Below the pieces are notes generated by a model. It saw only the letters and a list, made by a program, of their open reading frames with translations. It was not told the DNA's origin and did no database searches. Made by a program: the position numbers and the translations under genes. A DNA stretch of 9,740 nucleotides, taken from NCBI GenBank assembly GCA_030608825.1, contig JAUWDL010000024.1:1-9740 (forward strand), written 5' to 3'. Shown here piece by piece: positions 1 to 5,488 of the stretch (within the stretch, counting starts at the first letter, position 1; every line of letters begins with the position of its first letter). The DNA comes from Gemmatimonadales bacterium (lineage in GTDB: Bacteria > Gemmatimonadota > Gemmatimonadetes > Palauibacterales > Palauibacteraceae).

Positions 1-2
1 CG

Positions 3-416
3 GGGAGGCGATTCAGCATCGTTTGCGTCGCCGAGGGGGCGAAGCCCCTGGGCGGCGAAGTGACGATGAAGACGGTGCCGTCCGGCTCGGAACGGCAGCC
101 GAGACTCGGCGGCATTGGCGATCGGCTGGCGCAGCAGATCGCGGAGAGAACCGGAAAGGAGACGCGCGCCCTGGCACTGGGGCACCTTCAACGCGGCGGA
201 CCGCCCACGGCCTACGACCGCCTCATCGGACTTCGTTTCGGCGCGGCAGCCGTCCGTTGCGTGGCCGACCGGGAGTTCGGCTGCATGGTGGCCCTGGATC
301 CGCCTCACGTGCTGGCCGTGCCGCTGGACGAGGCGGTGCGAGAGGTGAAGACCGTCCCGATCGACAGCGACATCATCGCCACGGCCCGTGCCCTTGGGAC
401 CAGCTTCGGCGACTGA
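3..416 (+). CDS. 6-phosphofructokinase, C-terminal part (5' end outside window)
   Basis: Cytoplasmic glycolytic enzyme that phosphorylates fructose 6-phosphate to fructose 1,6-bisphosphate. The frame is open from the left edge and ends at TGA 414-416, leaving about 137 C-terminal residues of an enzyme usually 320-360 long. The visible part opens with a strand ending in AEGAKP, typical of the family. It also carries LGHLQRGGPPTAYDR, equivalent to the E. coli PfkA segment GHIQRGG-S-P-x-x-YDR, whose His and Arg contact fructose 6-phosphate. The tail (VPLDEAVREVKTVP, then a short ALGTSFGD end) resembles the mixed-substrate group III phosphofructokinases more than short E. coli PfkA. The residues that decide between ATP and pyrophosphate lie upstream of the window, so the phosphoryl donor cannot be told. 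GTG at 60 is an internal codon, because family-conserved residues precede it in frame. The gene converges on the flavoprotein gene with a 39-bp gap. Family assignment is secure; the subgroup is inference. Confidence 0.93.
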   Translation, partial: GRRFSIVCVAEGAKPLGGEVTMKTVPSGSERQPRLGGIGDRLAQQIAERTGKETRALALGHLQRGGPPTAYDRLIGLRFGAAAVRCVADREFGCMVALDPPHVLAVPLDEAVREVKTVPIDSDIIATARALGTSFGD

Positions 417-455
417 GACCCGCTCATTCAGGTTCCTCCGGGCCCAGGCGGTAGC

Positions 456-1439
456 CTAGGCCGCGATCTCCTTGAGGGCGCGCCGGACCAGCACCGGCAC
501 CATCGCCCGCCGCCAGTCGGTGTCCACGATGATGTTCTCCAGCGGGTGGCACTGGCGGAACGCCTGCTCCGCGACCGCGTCGATGACGGATGGCGTGAGG
601 CGGTTCCCGACGGCGGCGTCCTCCACCTTCCCGACGCGCCTCGGATAGGAGCCGAGGGCCGAGATCGCCATGCTCAGCTCCGTCACGAGTCCCTCGTCAT
701 CCATGCGGACGGCGACGGCGAGGTTCAGGAGCGGAAAGTCGATGGACGCACGAGGCCTGAGCTTCTGGAAGCTCATGCGCAGGCCGGGTTCCGGCAGGGG
801 GACGTGAACGGCCACCAGAAGCTCGTTCGGCTCCATCCGCCGATTCCAGATGCCGTCCGAGGTGAAGAGATTCGATACGGGGAGCGTACGAACCCCGGCA
901 GATCCCGCGATCTCGACGCTCGCATCCAGGGTCATGAGCACGGGGGGCGTGTCGGCGGAGTGGGCGGCGACGCAGCGCGTGCCACCCGGCACGACGTGAC
1001 AGATCTCGCCGTCCTTCTTCAGACAATACCCGAGCGCCTTCCTCCAGAAGAGCGTCTGGTTGTAGTAGGTGCAGCGGGTGTCCAGGCAGATGTTGCCGCC
1101 GATCGTTCCCATCCGGCGGAGCTGCGGGCTCGAGACCTCGGAGCAGGCGGTGGCCAGAGCGGGCACGTGCTGCAGGATGGCCGGGTGTCCCGCGACGGCG
1201 TGGAGAGACTCGGTCGCGCCGATGCGTAGCCGTTGATCCACGAGCTCGATCCCCTTCAGCTCGTCGATGCCGCGCAGGGCGACGAGATGGCCGGGCGTGA
1301 AAAGCTTGTGCTTCATGTTGGGCACCAGATCGGTGCCCCCGGCGATCGGAAGGACGTCGCCGGCATGCCGGTCCAGCAGCTCCAGCGCCGCGTCGAGGAC
1401 CGCGGGACGATGATAAACGTAGGGATGAAGTCTGAGCAT
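456..1439 (-). CDS. FAD-binding subunit of a xanthine-oxidase-family molybdoenzyme, 4-hydroxybenzoyl-CoA reductase beta (HcrB)-like
   Basis: A 327-residue protein of the CoxM/HcrB family, the flavin subunit that passes electrons between FAD and the [2Fe-2S]/molybdenum subunits of hydroxylases and dehydrogenases. The first FAD motif is AGGTDL (residues 33-38) and the second is GTIGGNI (111-117). Between FAD motif 2 and the middle of the protein is an inserted loop with Cys123, Cys139, Cys147 and Cys156. The spacings 16, 8 and 9 equal those of the [4Fe-4S] ligands I recall for Thauera HcrB (122, 138, 146, 155), a feature absent from ordinary CoxM-type subunits. The C-terminal CO-dehydrogenase flavoprotein domain covers about residues 215-325. 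The start is ATG 1437-1439, 6 bp after the aminotransferase stop, so the two are probably co-transcribed. Neither the molybdopterin subunit nor the ferredoxin-like subunit is next to it: downstream lies the convergent phosphofructokinase. The cofactors are well supported; the substrate is unknown, and 4-hydroxybenzoyl-CoA is only the nearest precedent. Confidence 0.9.
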   Translation of the reverse strand: MLRLHPYVYHRPAVLDAALELLDRHAGDVLPIAGGTDLVPNMKHKLFTPGHLVALRGIDELKGIELVDQRLRIGATESLHAVAGHPAILQHVPALATACSEVSSPQLRRMGTIGGNICLDTRCTYYNQTLFWRKALGYCLKKDGEICHVVPGGTRCVAAHSADTPPVLMTLDASVEIAGSAGVRTLPVSNLFTSDGIWNRRMEPNELLVAVHVPLPEPGLRMSFQKLRPRASIDFPLLNLAVAVRMDDEGLVTELSMAISALGSYPRRVGKVEDAAVGNRLTPSVIDAVAEQAFRQCHPLENIIVDTDWRRAMVPVLVRRALKEIAA

Positions 1440-1445
1440 CGCGGC

Positions 1446-2570
1446 TCAAGATACGCTTTGAGCGGCGTGGGCCTCCAGGGCCCGGCCGATGCAGGCGAGC
1501 GCGTCCACGAGCTCCGCCTCTTCTCCGCCGAAGCCGATGCGGATGAAGCCGTCCAGTCCGAAGTGATCGCCCGGGACGACGAGAACGCTCCATTCTCTCC
1601 GAAGATGCTCGGCGAGCTCGGAGGAGTTCGCCCCGCCGTCGTACGGCACCAAACCGATCGCGCCCGCCCGGGGCCGAATCCAGGGGCCGAGCGCTTCGCG
1701 GCCGGCCAGCCAGTCGTCGACGATCGCACGGTTCCGCAGGAGGATATCCCTGGTGCGGGCGAGCACTCGCCGCCGAGTCTCGGGGCGAAGCACCCGGGTC
1801 GCGAGGGCATCGGAAACGGCGGATGCAGAGACGGTCGTGTAGTCCTTGCGGGCCCACAGCTCCTCCATCTCCTCGGCCGGACCGAGCAGCCAGCCGAGCC
1901 GGAGCCCGGGGAGCCCGTACGCCTTGGATAGCGATCCCGTCACGAGCGTCCGCTCGTAGCGGCCCCAGAAGCTGGGGGTCTCGGCGCCCTCCGCCTCGGC
2001 GCCCACGTAGACCTCGTCGGCCAGTAGCCAGGCACCGCTGCGCTCGCAGGCGCAGACGATCTCGTCGATCGCCTCCGTGCTCAGCGTCGAACCGGTCGGA
2101 TTCGAGGGGTTGGTGACCACCACCAGCCGCGTGTCCGGCGTGATCGTCGCATCCGCGGCTCCGGGAGACGGCTGCCAGGAGAGGCTCTCCTCGAGAGCGA
2201 ACGTCGCGACCTGCGCCCCGAGCCCCTCGGCCAGGCCCGGCGTCTGCCCATACGTCGGAACGAGCACCACCGCGCGGTCTCCGGGCTCCAGCAGGTGCCA
2301 GAGGGTCACGAAGTTGGCCTCGGCGCTCCCGGCGGTGATCAGCACGTTCTCCGGGCCCGCATCCGGGTACAGCCCGGCGACAGCCTCCCGCAGCTGGTCG
2401 GAGCCGTTGGTCTGCGGGTAGCCCAGCGAGACATCGGCCGGAGCCAGATCGGTCCATTCCCAGAGCTCGGCCAGGGAGAACGGCAGCACTCCGCTCTCCG
2501 ACAGGTTGTAGCGGACGCGTTGCTCGTAATGCGACTGCCACCGCTCCATGGCGAAACTGGGGACTCTCAT
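1446..2570 (-). CDS. PLP-dependent class I/II aminotransferase
   Basis: A fold-type I PLP enzyme of 374 residues, near the usual 370-400 of the class. Visible motifs, numbered from the ATG: NPSNPTG (154-160, Asn contacting the PLP ring), ADEVY (184-188, Asp on the pyridine nitrogen and Tyr on the ring oxygen), SLSKAYGLPGLRLGW (213-227, with Lys216 as Schiff-base lysine), and FIRIGFG (342-348, Arg344 binding the substrate carboxylate). The N-terminal piece RVPSFAMERW followed by NLSESG is typical of a subgroup of generic bacterial aminotransferases that includes relatives of capreomycidine synthase. Start choice: GTG at 2573 is directly followed by ATG at 2570. AGAGG lies 8 nt before the ATG, and family members tend to begin near this M-R-x-P-x-F, so I take the ATG. 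The gene is divergent from the Tat/amidase operon and is followed 6 bp later by the HcrB-like flavoprotein. The substrate cannot be read from the sequence. Confidence 0.9.
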   Translation of the reverse strand: MRVPSFAMERWQSHYEQRVRYNLSESGVLPFSLAELWEWTDLAPADVSLGYPQTNGSDQLREAVAGLYPDAGPENVLITAGSAEANFVTLWHLLEPGDRAVVLVPTYGQTPGLAEGLGAQVATFALEESLSWQPSPGAADATITPDTRLVVVTNPSNPTGSTLSTEAIDEIVCACERSGAWLLADEVYVGAEAEGAETPSFWGRYERTLVTGSLSKAYGLPGLRLGWLLGPAEEMEELWARKDYTTVSASAVSDALATRVLRPETRRRVLARTRDILLRNRAIVDDWLAGREALGPWIRPRAGAIGLVPYDGGANSSELAEHLRREWSVLVVPGDHFGLDGFIRIGFGGEEAELVDALACIGRALEAHAAQSVS

Positions 2571-2713
2571 CACCGCTGCCTCTGTGCTCGATTCATCCTT
2601 GCGGACCCTGTCGCCGCTGAGCGCGCCCCGGCATCATGATTTGTCTTCCGGAACAGCTCGCCGGCGGCGGGTCGTCTCCGGCGGTTCATCCACTCCCGAA
2701 GGGTAATTACACC
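2571..2713. promoter_or_regulatory. Divergent intergenic region between aminotransferase and Tat/amidase operons
   Basis: These 143 bp separate two divergent transcription units and must hold both promoters if each is transcribed independently. I see no convincing -35/-10 pair on either strand. There is a perfect 8-bp palindrome TTCCGGAA at 2646-2653. A looser inverted arrangement (GAAC and GCCGG near 2651-2665, CCGGC and GTTC near 2678-2686) could be an operator or chance in GC-rich DNA. AAGGG at 2699-2703 serves as ribosome binding site for the ATG at 2714. The regulatory role is inferred from gene arrangement only. Confidence 0.4.
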
Positions 2714-3067
2714 ATGCACGAGAGCACCACCACCCGCCCACTCACCCGTCGCGAATTCGCCAAGCGTGCCGGGACCGTCGCGCTGGTTCCGCTCGCTGCC
2801 GGAGTTCCGGTCCTCTCGATTCCCGGCGCGAGGGGCGGCCCGACCTCGCAGGAGGCCCAGGATGCCGACGAGCCTCCCGGTGCGGATGCGCTCCTGGAGT
2901 ATGTGCGGACGCTGTACGGGGAACGACTGTCGGAGGATGATCTGGCCAAGATCCGCGAGGGGATCGTGGGCAGCCTGAGAGCCGGCGCACGTATCCGAGA
3001 GGTGGCGCTGGCCAACTCCGACGAACCGAGTCTCGTATTCCGCGCCTACCGGGGCGAGGGACCATGA
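2714..3067 (+). CDS. Tat-signal protein with AtzG/GatC-like (DUF4089-type) amidase accessory domain
   Basis: A small protein of 117 residues in two parts. Residues 1-40 look like a twin-arginine signal: TRREFAK (11-17, Arg12-Arg13), then an uncharged stretch from about 21 to 38 ending near IPGAR. There is no lipobox cysteine and no crisp AxA site, so it may be cleaved or stay as an N-terminal anchor. Residues 57-112 form a short predicted helical domain: LLEYVRTLYGERL, then SEDDLAKIREGIVGSLR, then ANSDEPSLVFRAY. The pattern (x-Y-V at the start, a long amphipathic helix, then D/E-EP-x-x-V-F-R) resembles AtzG and other GatC-like small subunits that pair with GatA/AtzE amidases. The start ATG 2714 puts the RR motif at a normal distance from the N-terminus; an ATG at 2636 would add 26 residues with no family support. 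Its TGA overlaps the amidase ATG (ATGA at 3064-3067), which points to coupled translation and a shared complex. The Tat motif is seen; the AtzG relation rests on pattern memory. Confidence 0.82.
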   Translation: MHESTTTRPLTRREFAKRAGTVALVPLAAGVPVLSIPGARGGPTSQEAQDADEPPGADALLEYVRTLYGERLSEDDLAKIREGIVGSLRAGARIREVALANSDEPSLVFRAYRGEGP

Positions 3068-4488
3068 TCGCGACGCGGCTCGGGCGCGATCTCCTCTATG
3101 GCACGGTGGCGGACCTCGGCCGCGGTCTGCGGGAGGGGACGTTCACCTCGGTGGAGCTCACCGAAGCGTATCTGGAGCGGCTCGAGGATCTGGGGCCCCG
3201 GCTGAACGCGGTGGCGACGGTGACCAGGGAGCGAGCCATCCACGCCGCGCGAAAGGCGGATGAGGAGCTCGCGGCCGGCAGGGACCGGGGGCCGTTGCAC
3301 GGCATCCCGTACGGGGTGAAGGACCTGATCGCCGTGCGCGGTCACCCGACCACCTGGGGAGCGAGGCCGTACGAGGACCAGACGTTCGACGAGGACGCGA
3401 CCGTCGTCCAGCGTCTGGACGCTGCCGGGGCCGTGCTGACGGCCAAGCTCGCCTCCGTGGAGCTCGCCGGTGGGATGGGATACGAGCAGGCGAACGCATC
3501 GCTCACCGGTCCCGGCCTCAACCCGTGGAACACGGGCGCCTGGAGCGGCGGCTCCTCCAGCGGACCCGGATCGGCGGTGGCCGCCGGCCTGATCGGCTTC
3601 GCGATCGGTAGCGAGACGTGGGGATCGATTGTCACGCCCTCGTCGTTCTGCGGTGTCTCGGGCCTGCGGCCCACCTACGGACGGGTGAGCCGAGCCGGGG
3701 CAATGGCTCTCTCCTGGACGATGGACAAGCTCGGACCGATGTGCCGATCCGCCGAGGACTGCTGGCTCGTCCTGAGTGTGATCGCCGGGAAGGACGATCG
3801 GGACCGGACGTCGGCCGACCATGACCTGACGGACTCGCGTTACGTGGAGGACGGTCGGCCGAGCTCTCCCCGGCGGCCGCGGCTCGCCGTTCTGAAGGGA
3901 ACCGGCGAGAAGGAACAGCCGGGAGTGCGCGATAACTTCGCCCGAGCGCTCGAGCTGCTGGCCGATTACTCGGAGATCGAGGAGGTCGAGCTTCCGGACC
4001 TTCCGTACGGACCGGTCGCCGGCACGATCATCCGTGCGGAAGCGGCGGCCGCGTTCGAGGAGCTGGTCGAGAGCGGCCGCGTAGCCGAGCTCACCGCACC
4101 TGAGGACCGGATCAAGCCATACGGAGGCCAGATGGTGCTGGCCAAGGACTATATCAACGCGCAGCGGGTCCGGTTGAAGATCCAGCGAGCGCTGGACGAG
4201 GTGCTCCGCGACTTCGACGCCATGGTCGGGCCCACGCGCTCCTCGGTCGCCAACCCGATCGAGGCCCGTTTCTCCGAGTACTTCGGGGAGTTCGGCGGAC
4301 CCTCCATCGGTGGGGGTGCGAACGCGGCCGGCATCCCCGGGATCACCGTGCCGAACGGGTTCGGCGAGCGCGGCCTCCCGACCGGTCTGCAGTTCACCGC
4401 TCGCGCGTGGGACGAGGCGGCGGCGATCGGTCTCGCCATGGAGTACCAGCGGCGCACCGACTGGCACCTTCGCCATCCAGAGATGTGA
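3064..4488 (+). CDS. Amidase-signature family hydrolase (GatA/AtzE-like), no signal peptide of its own
   Basis: A 474-residue amidase-signature enzyme, of usual family length (about 450-500), hydrolysing a C-N amide bond by a Ser-cisSer-Lys triad. Visible residues: Lys86 in GIPYGVKDL, the cis-Ser at about 164 in the SGGSSSGPGS segment, and the nucleophile Ser188 in ETWGS. The 24-residue spacing from 164 to 188 equals that between Ser217 and Ser241 of fatty acid amide hydrolase. FCGVSGLRPTYGRVSR follows, as in GatA. The usual D-x-G-G-S around the nucleophile reads E-T-W-G-S, a variant of a subgroup with SETxGSI that is not the true GatA of tRNA amidation. No gatB or gatC neighbour is present. 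The N-terminus (MIATRLGRDLL) has no hydrophobic or Tat segment. The gene overlaps the Tat/AtzG-like gene by 4 bp and is followed 34 bp later by a lipoprotein gene. The substrate is unknown. Export together with the preceding protein is an inference. A general annotation as GatA would be misleading. Confidence 0.93.
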   Translation: MIATRLGRDLLYGTVADLGRGLREGTFTSVELTEAYLERLEDLGPRLNAVATVTRERAIHAARKADEELAAGRDRGPLHGIPYGVKDLIAVRGHPTTWGARPYEDQTFDEDATVVQRLDAAGAVLTAKLASVELAGGMGYEQANASLTGPGLNPWNTGAWSGGSSSGPGSAVAAGLIGFAIGSETWGSIVTPSSFCGVSGLRPTYGRVSRAGAMALSWTMDKLGPMCRSAEDCWLVLSVIAGKDDRDRTSADHDLTDSRYVEDGRPSSPRRPRLAVLKGTGEKEQPGVRDNFARALELLADYSEIEEVELPDLPYGPVAGTIIRAEAAAAFEELVESGRVAELTAPEDRIKPYGGQMVLAKDYINAQRVRLKIQRALDEVLRDFDAMVGPTRSSVANPIEARFSEYFGEFGGPSIGGGANAAGIPGITVPNGFGERGLPTGLQFTARAWDEAAAIGLAMEYQRRTDWHLRHPEM

Positions 4489-4509
4489 CGGGACGGCGAG
4501 CCAGCATGT

Positions 4510-4517
4510 GGAGGAGA
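4510..4517 (+). promoter_or_regulatory. Ribosome binding site of the DUF4440 lipoprotein gene
   Basis: GGAGGAGA lies 5 nt before ATG 4523 and is the strongest Shine-Dalgarno match in this operon. It fixes the start at 4523 and excludes longer in-frame starts lying inside the amidase gene, such as 4310. Confidence 0.75.
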
Positions 4518-4522
4518 GAACG

Positions 4523-5056
4523 ATGAGGAATCATAGTCCGCGACGCCCGCTACCGGCCCGTCTCCTGTCGCTGATCTGCCTGCTCGCGGTCGCATGCGGG
4601 CCGGGTGAGCCGGCTGCGACGGAGGGGTCGGACGGGAACCAGAGCGGAACGGCGGGAGGCCGGGGCGCGGAATCGGATGCCGATCAGATCTTTGCCGCGG
4701 ACGAGGCGTTCAACCGGGTGACCGGAGAGCTGGGCGCTGCCGGATGGGTCGACTTCTTCGCGCCCGACGGGCGGATAGTCGTCAACGGTGAGGAGATCAC
4801 CGGCAAGGCCGCCATCCGGGAGGCGATGGAGCCCTATCTGTCGGCGGTCCGACTCGAATGGAGCCCGACCCGAGCCGCCGCGCGCGCCGGCTCCGATCTG
4901 GGCTACACGGTGGGGCGCTATCGCGCCATCCTCAAGGAGAATCCGGACTCGGTGATCGCCACCGGCACCTATGTGACCATCTGGGAGCGCCAGGCGGACG
5001 GCAGCTGGAAGGTCGCGCTCGATGTCGGGAGCGAACATCCGGAGCCGCGGCCCTAG
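4523..5056 (+). CDS. Lipoprotein with DUF4440/SnoaL-like (NTF2-fold) domain
   Basis: A 177-residue protein predicted to be lipid-anchored outside the cytoplasm. Basic residues precede a hydrophobic stretch (about 12-24), and Cys25 in LAVAC is a plausible lipobox cysteine, although Ala rather than Leu sits at -3. A Gly/Ser/Glu-rich linker follows (26-50). Residues 52-172 show the DUF4440/SnoaL-like pattern: an N-terminal helix with FAADEAFNRV, then WVDFFAPDGRIVVNGEEITG, a helix with IREAMEPYL, a GYTVGRYR strand, and the closing TGTYVTIWERQ and DGSWKVALDVGS strands. Such small cone-shaped folds are often binding or accessory proteins, and some are enzymes; no catalytic residues can be assigned. 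It is the third gene of the Tat/AtzG-like/amidase operon, and its export fits a periplasmic location for the whole module. The start is set by the strong GGAGGAGA 5 nt upstream of the ATG. Its role is unknown. Confidence 0.87.
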   Translation: MRNHSPRRPLPARLLSLICLLAVACGPGEPAATEGSDGNQSGTAGGRGAESDADQIFAADEAFNRVTGELGAAGWVDFFAPDGRIVVNGEEITGKAAIREAMEPYLSAVRLEWSPTRAAARAGSDLGYTVGRYRAILKENPDSVIATGTYVTIWERQADGSWKVALDVGSEHPEPRP

Positions 5057-5087
5057 CTGCCGGTCTGGAGCGAGCGCGGGAGTGCCG

Positions 5088-5441
5088 CTACAGGATCTCT
5101 ATCTTGTCCGGGGCGTTCGGCACCACGCACAGGAACTCGAACGGCTCGTCCCCCAAGGCTTCATACCAGTGCGGGGTGCCCGCCGGGATGAAGAGAACGT
5201 CGTCCTTCGACACCTCGACGACCTCGTCCCCAAGTCCGATCCGTGCCCGGCCCCGAAGCACGTACTGCTCGTGCTCCACCGTATTGGTGTGAGGCGGCAT
5301 GCCTCCGCCGGGCGCCATGCGGAAGCGCCGCAGCGCGAAGTTGGGGGCCTCTTCCGGTCCGATGAGGATTTGTCGCGAGGTGTGCGTGCCCGCCGAGACA
5401 TCCTCGGCAGGCACGGCGTCGGCACGTTTGACTCTATCCAA
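5088..5441 (-). CDS. Small single-domain cupin protein
   Basis: A 117-residue single-cupin protein. Cupin motif 1 is visible as PGGGMPPHTNTVEHEQYVLRG (about residues 44-64). His51, Glu56 and His57 could be metal ligands, while Asn53 stands where many cupins have the second His of HxH. Motif 2 is DVLFIPAGTPHWYEA (81-95) with His91. The fold is clear, but the ligand and reaction are not; small cupins of this type may be isomerases, dioxygenases or simple binding proteins. The start is TTG 5441-5439 with GAGGAG 6 nt upstream; no in-frame ATG or GTG fits the conserved N-terminal region better. An out-of-frame ATG at 5445 opens only a three-codon ORF. The gene lies 29 bp behind pckA in the same direction and is probably co-transcribed, which suggests a link to gluconeogenic metabolism but does not prove it. 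It converges with the lipoprotein gene. Confidence 0.88.
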   Translation of the reverse strand: MDRVKRADAVPAEDVSAGTHTSRQILIGPEEAPNFALRRFRMAPGGGMPPHTNTVEHEQYVLRGRARIGLGDEVVEVSKDDVLFIPAGTPHWYEALGDEPFEFLCVVPNAPDKIEIL

Positions 5442-5447
5442 CCATAT

Positions 5448-5453
5448 CTCCTC
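5448..5453 (-). promoter_or_regulatory. Ribosome binding site deciding the TTG start of the cupin gene
   Basis: Read on the minus strand, GAGGAG is followed by ATATGG and then TTG. The 6-nt spacing favours TTG at 5441. The ATG inside the spacer lies only 2 nt from the Shine-Dalgarno and hits a stop after three codons. Confidence 0.65.
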
Positions 5454-5488
5454 TAGTCGGCGAATCGACTTTAGTCGGCGGAATCGAC
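5454..5488. repeat. Imperfect tandem duplication of the pckA 3' end
   Basis: TAGTCGGCGGAATCGAC (5472-5488) holds the last pckA codons and most of the stop. It is repeated as TAGTCGGCGAATCGAC (5454-5469), with one G missing and 2 bp between the copies. The outer copy fills the intergenic space up to the cupin ribosome binding site. Read past the pckA TAA, it gives five codons and then a second in-frame stop (TAG) at 5456-5454. Confidence 0.85.

Noticed and set aside
45..430. Phosphofructokinase as a complete short gene from GTG 60
   Set aside because: Family-conserved residues (VCVAEGAKP) lie in frame before the GTG, so the gene is simply cut by the window edge.
697..2541. A 614-codon open frame on the minus strand across the aminotransferase and flavoprotein genes
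   Set aside because: It is an alternative frame in GC-rich DNA. Its composition is Arg/Gly/Ala/Pro-dominated without domains, and both underlying genes have clear catalytic or cofactor motifs.
2636..2713. Extended N-terminus for the Tat protein from ATG 2636
   Set aside because: It would place the RR motif about 38 residues from the start, too long for a normal Tat n-region, and no ribosome binding site favours it over ATG 2714.
3046..4476. A 476-codon open frame antisense to the amidase
   Set aside because: The sense strand encodes a complete amidase with its triad; the antisense product is rich in Arg and Gly with no recognisable pattern. Long antisense frames are expected at this GC content.
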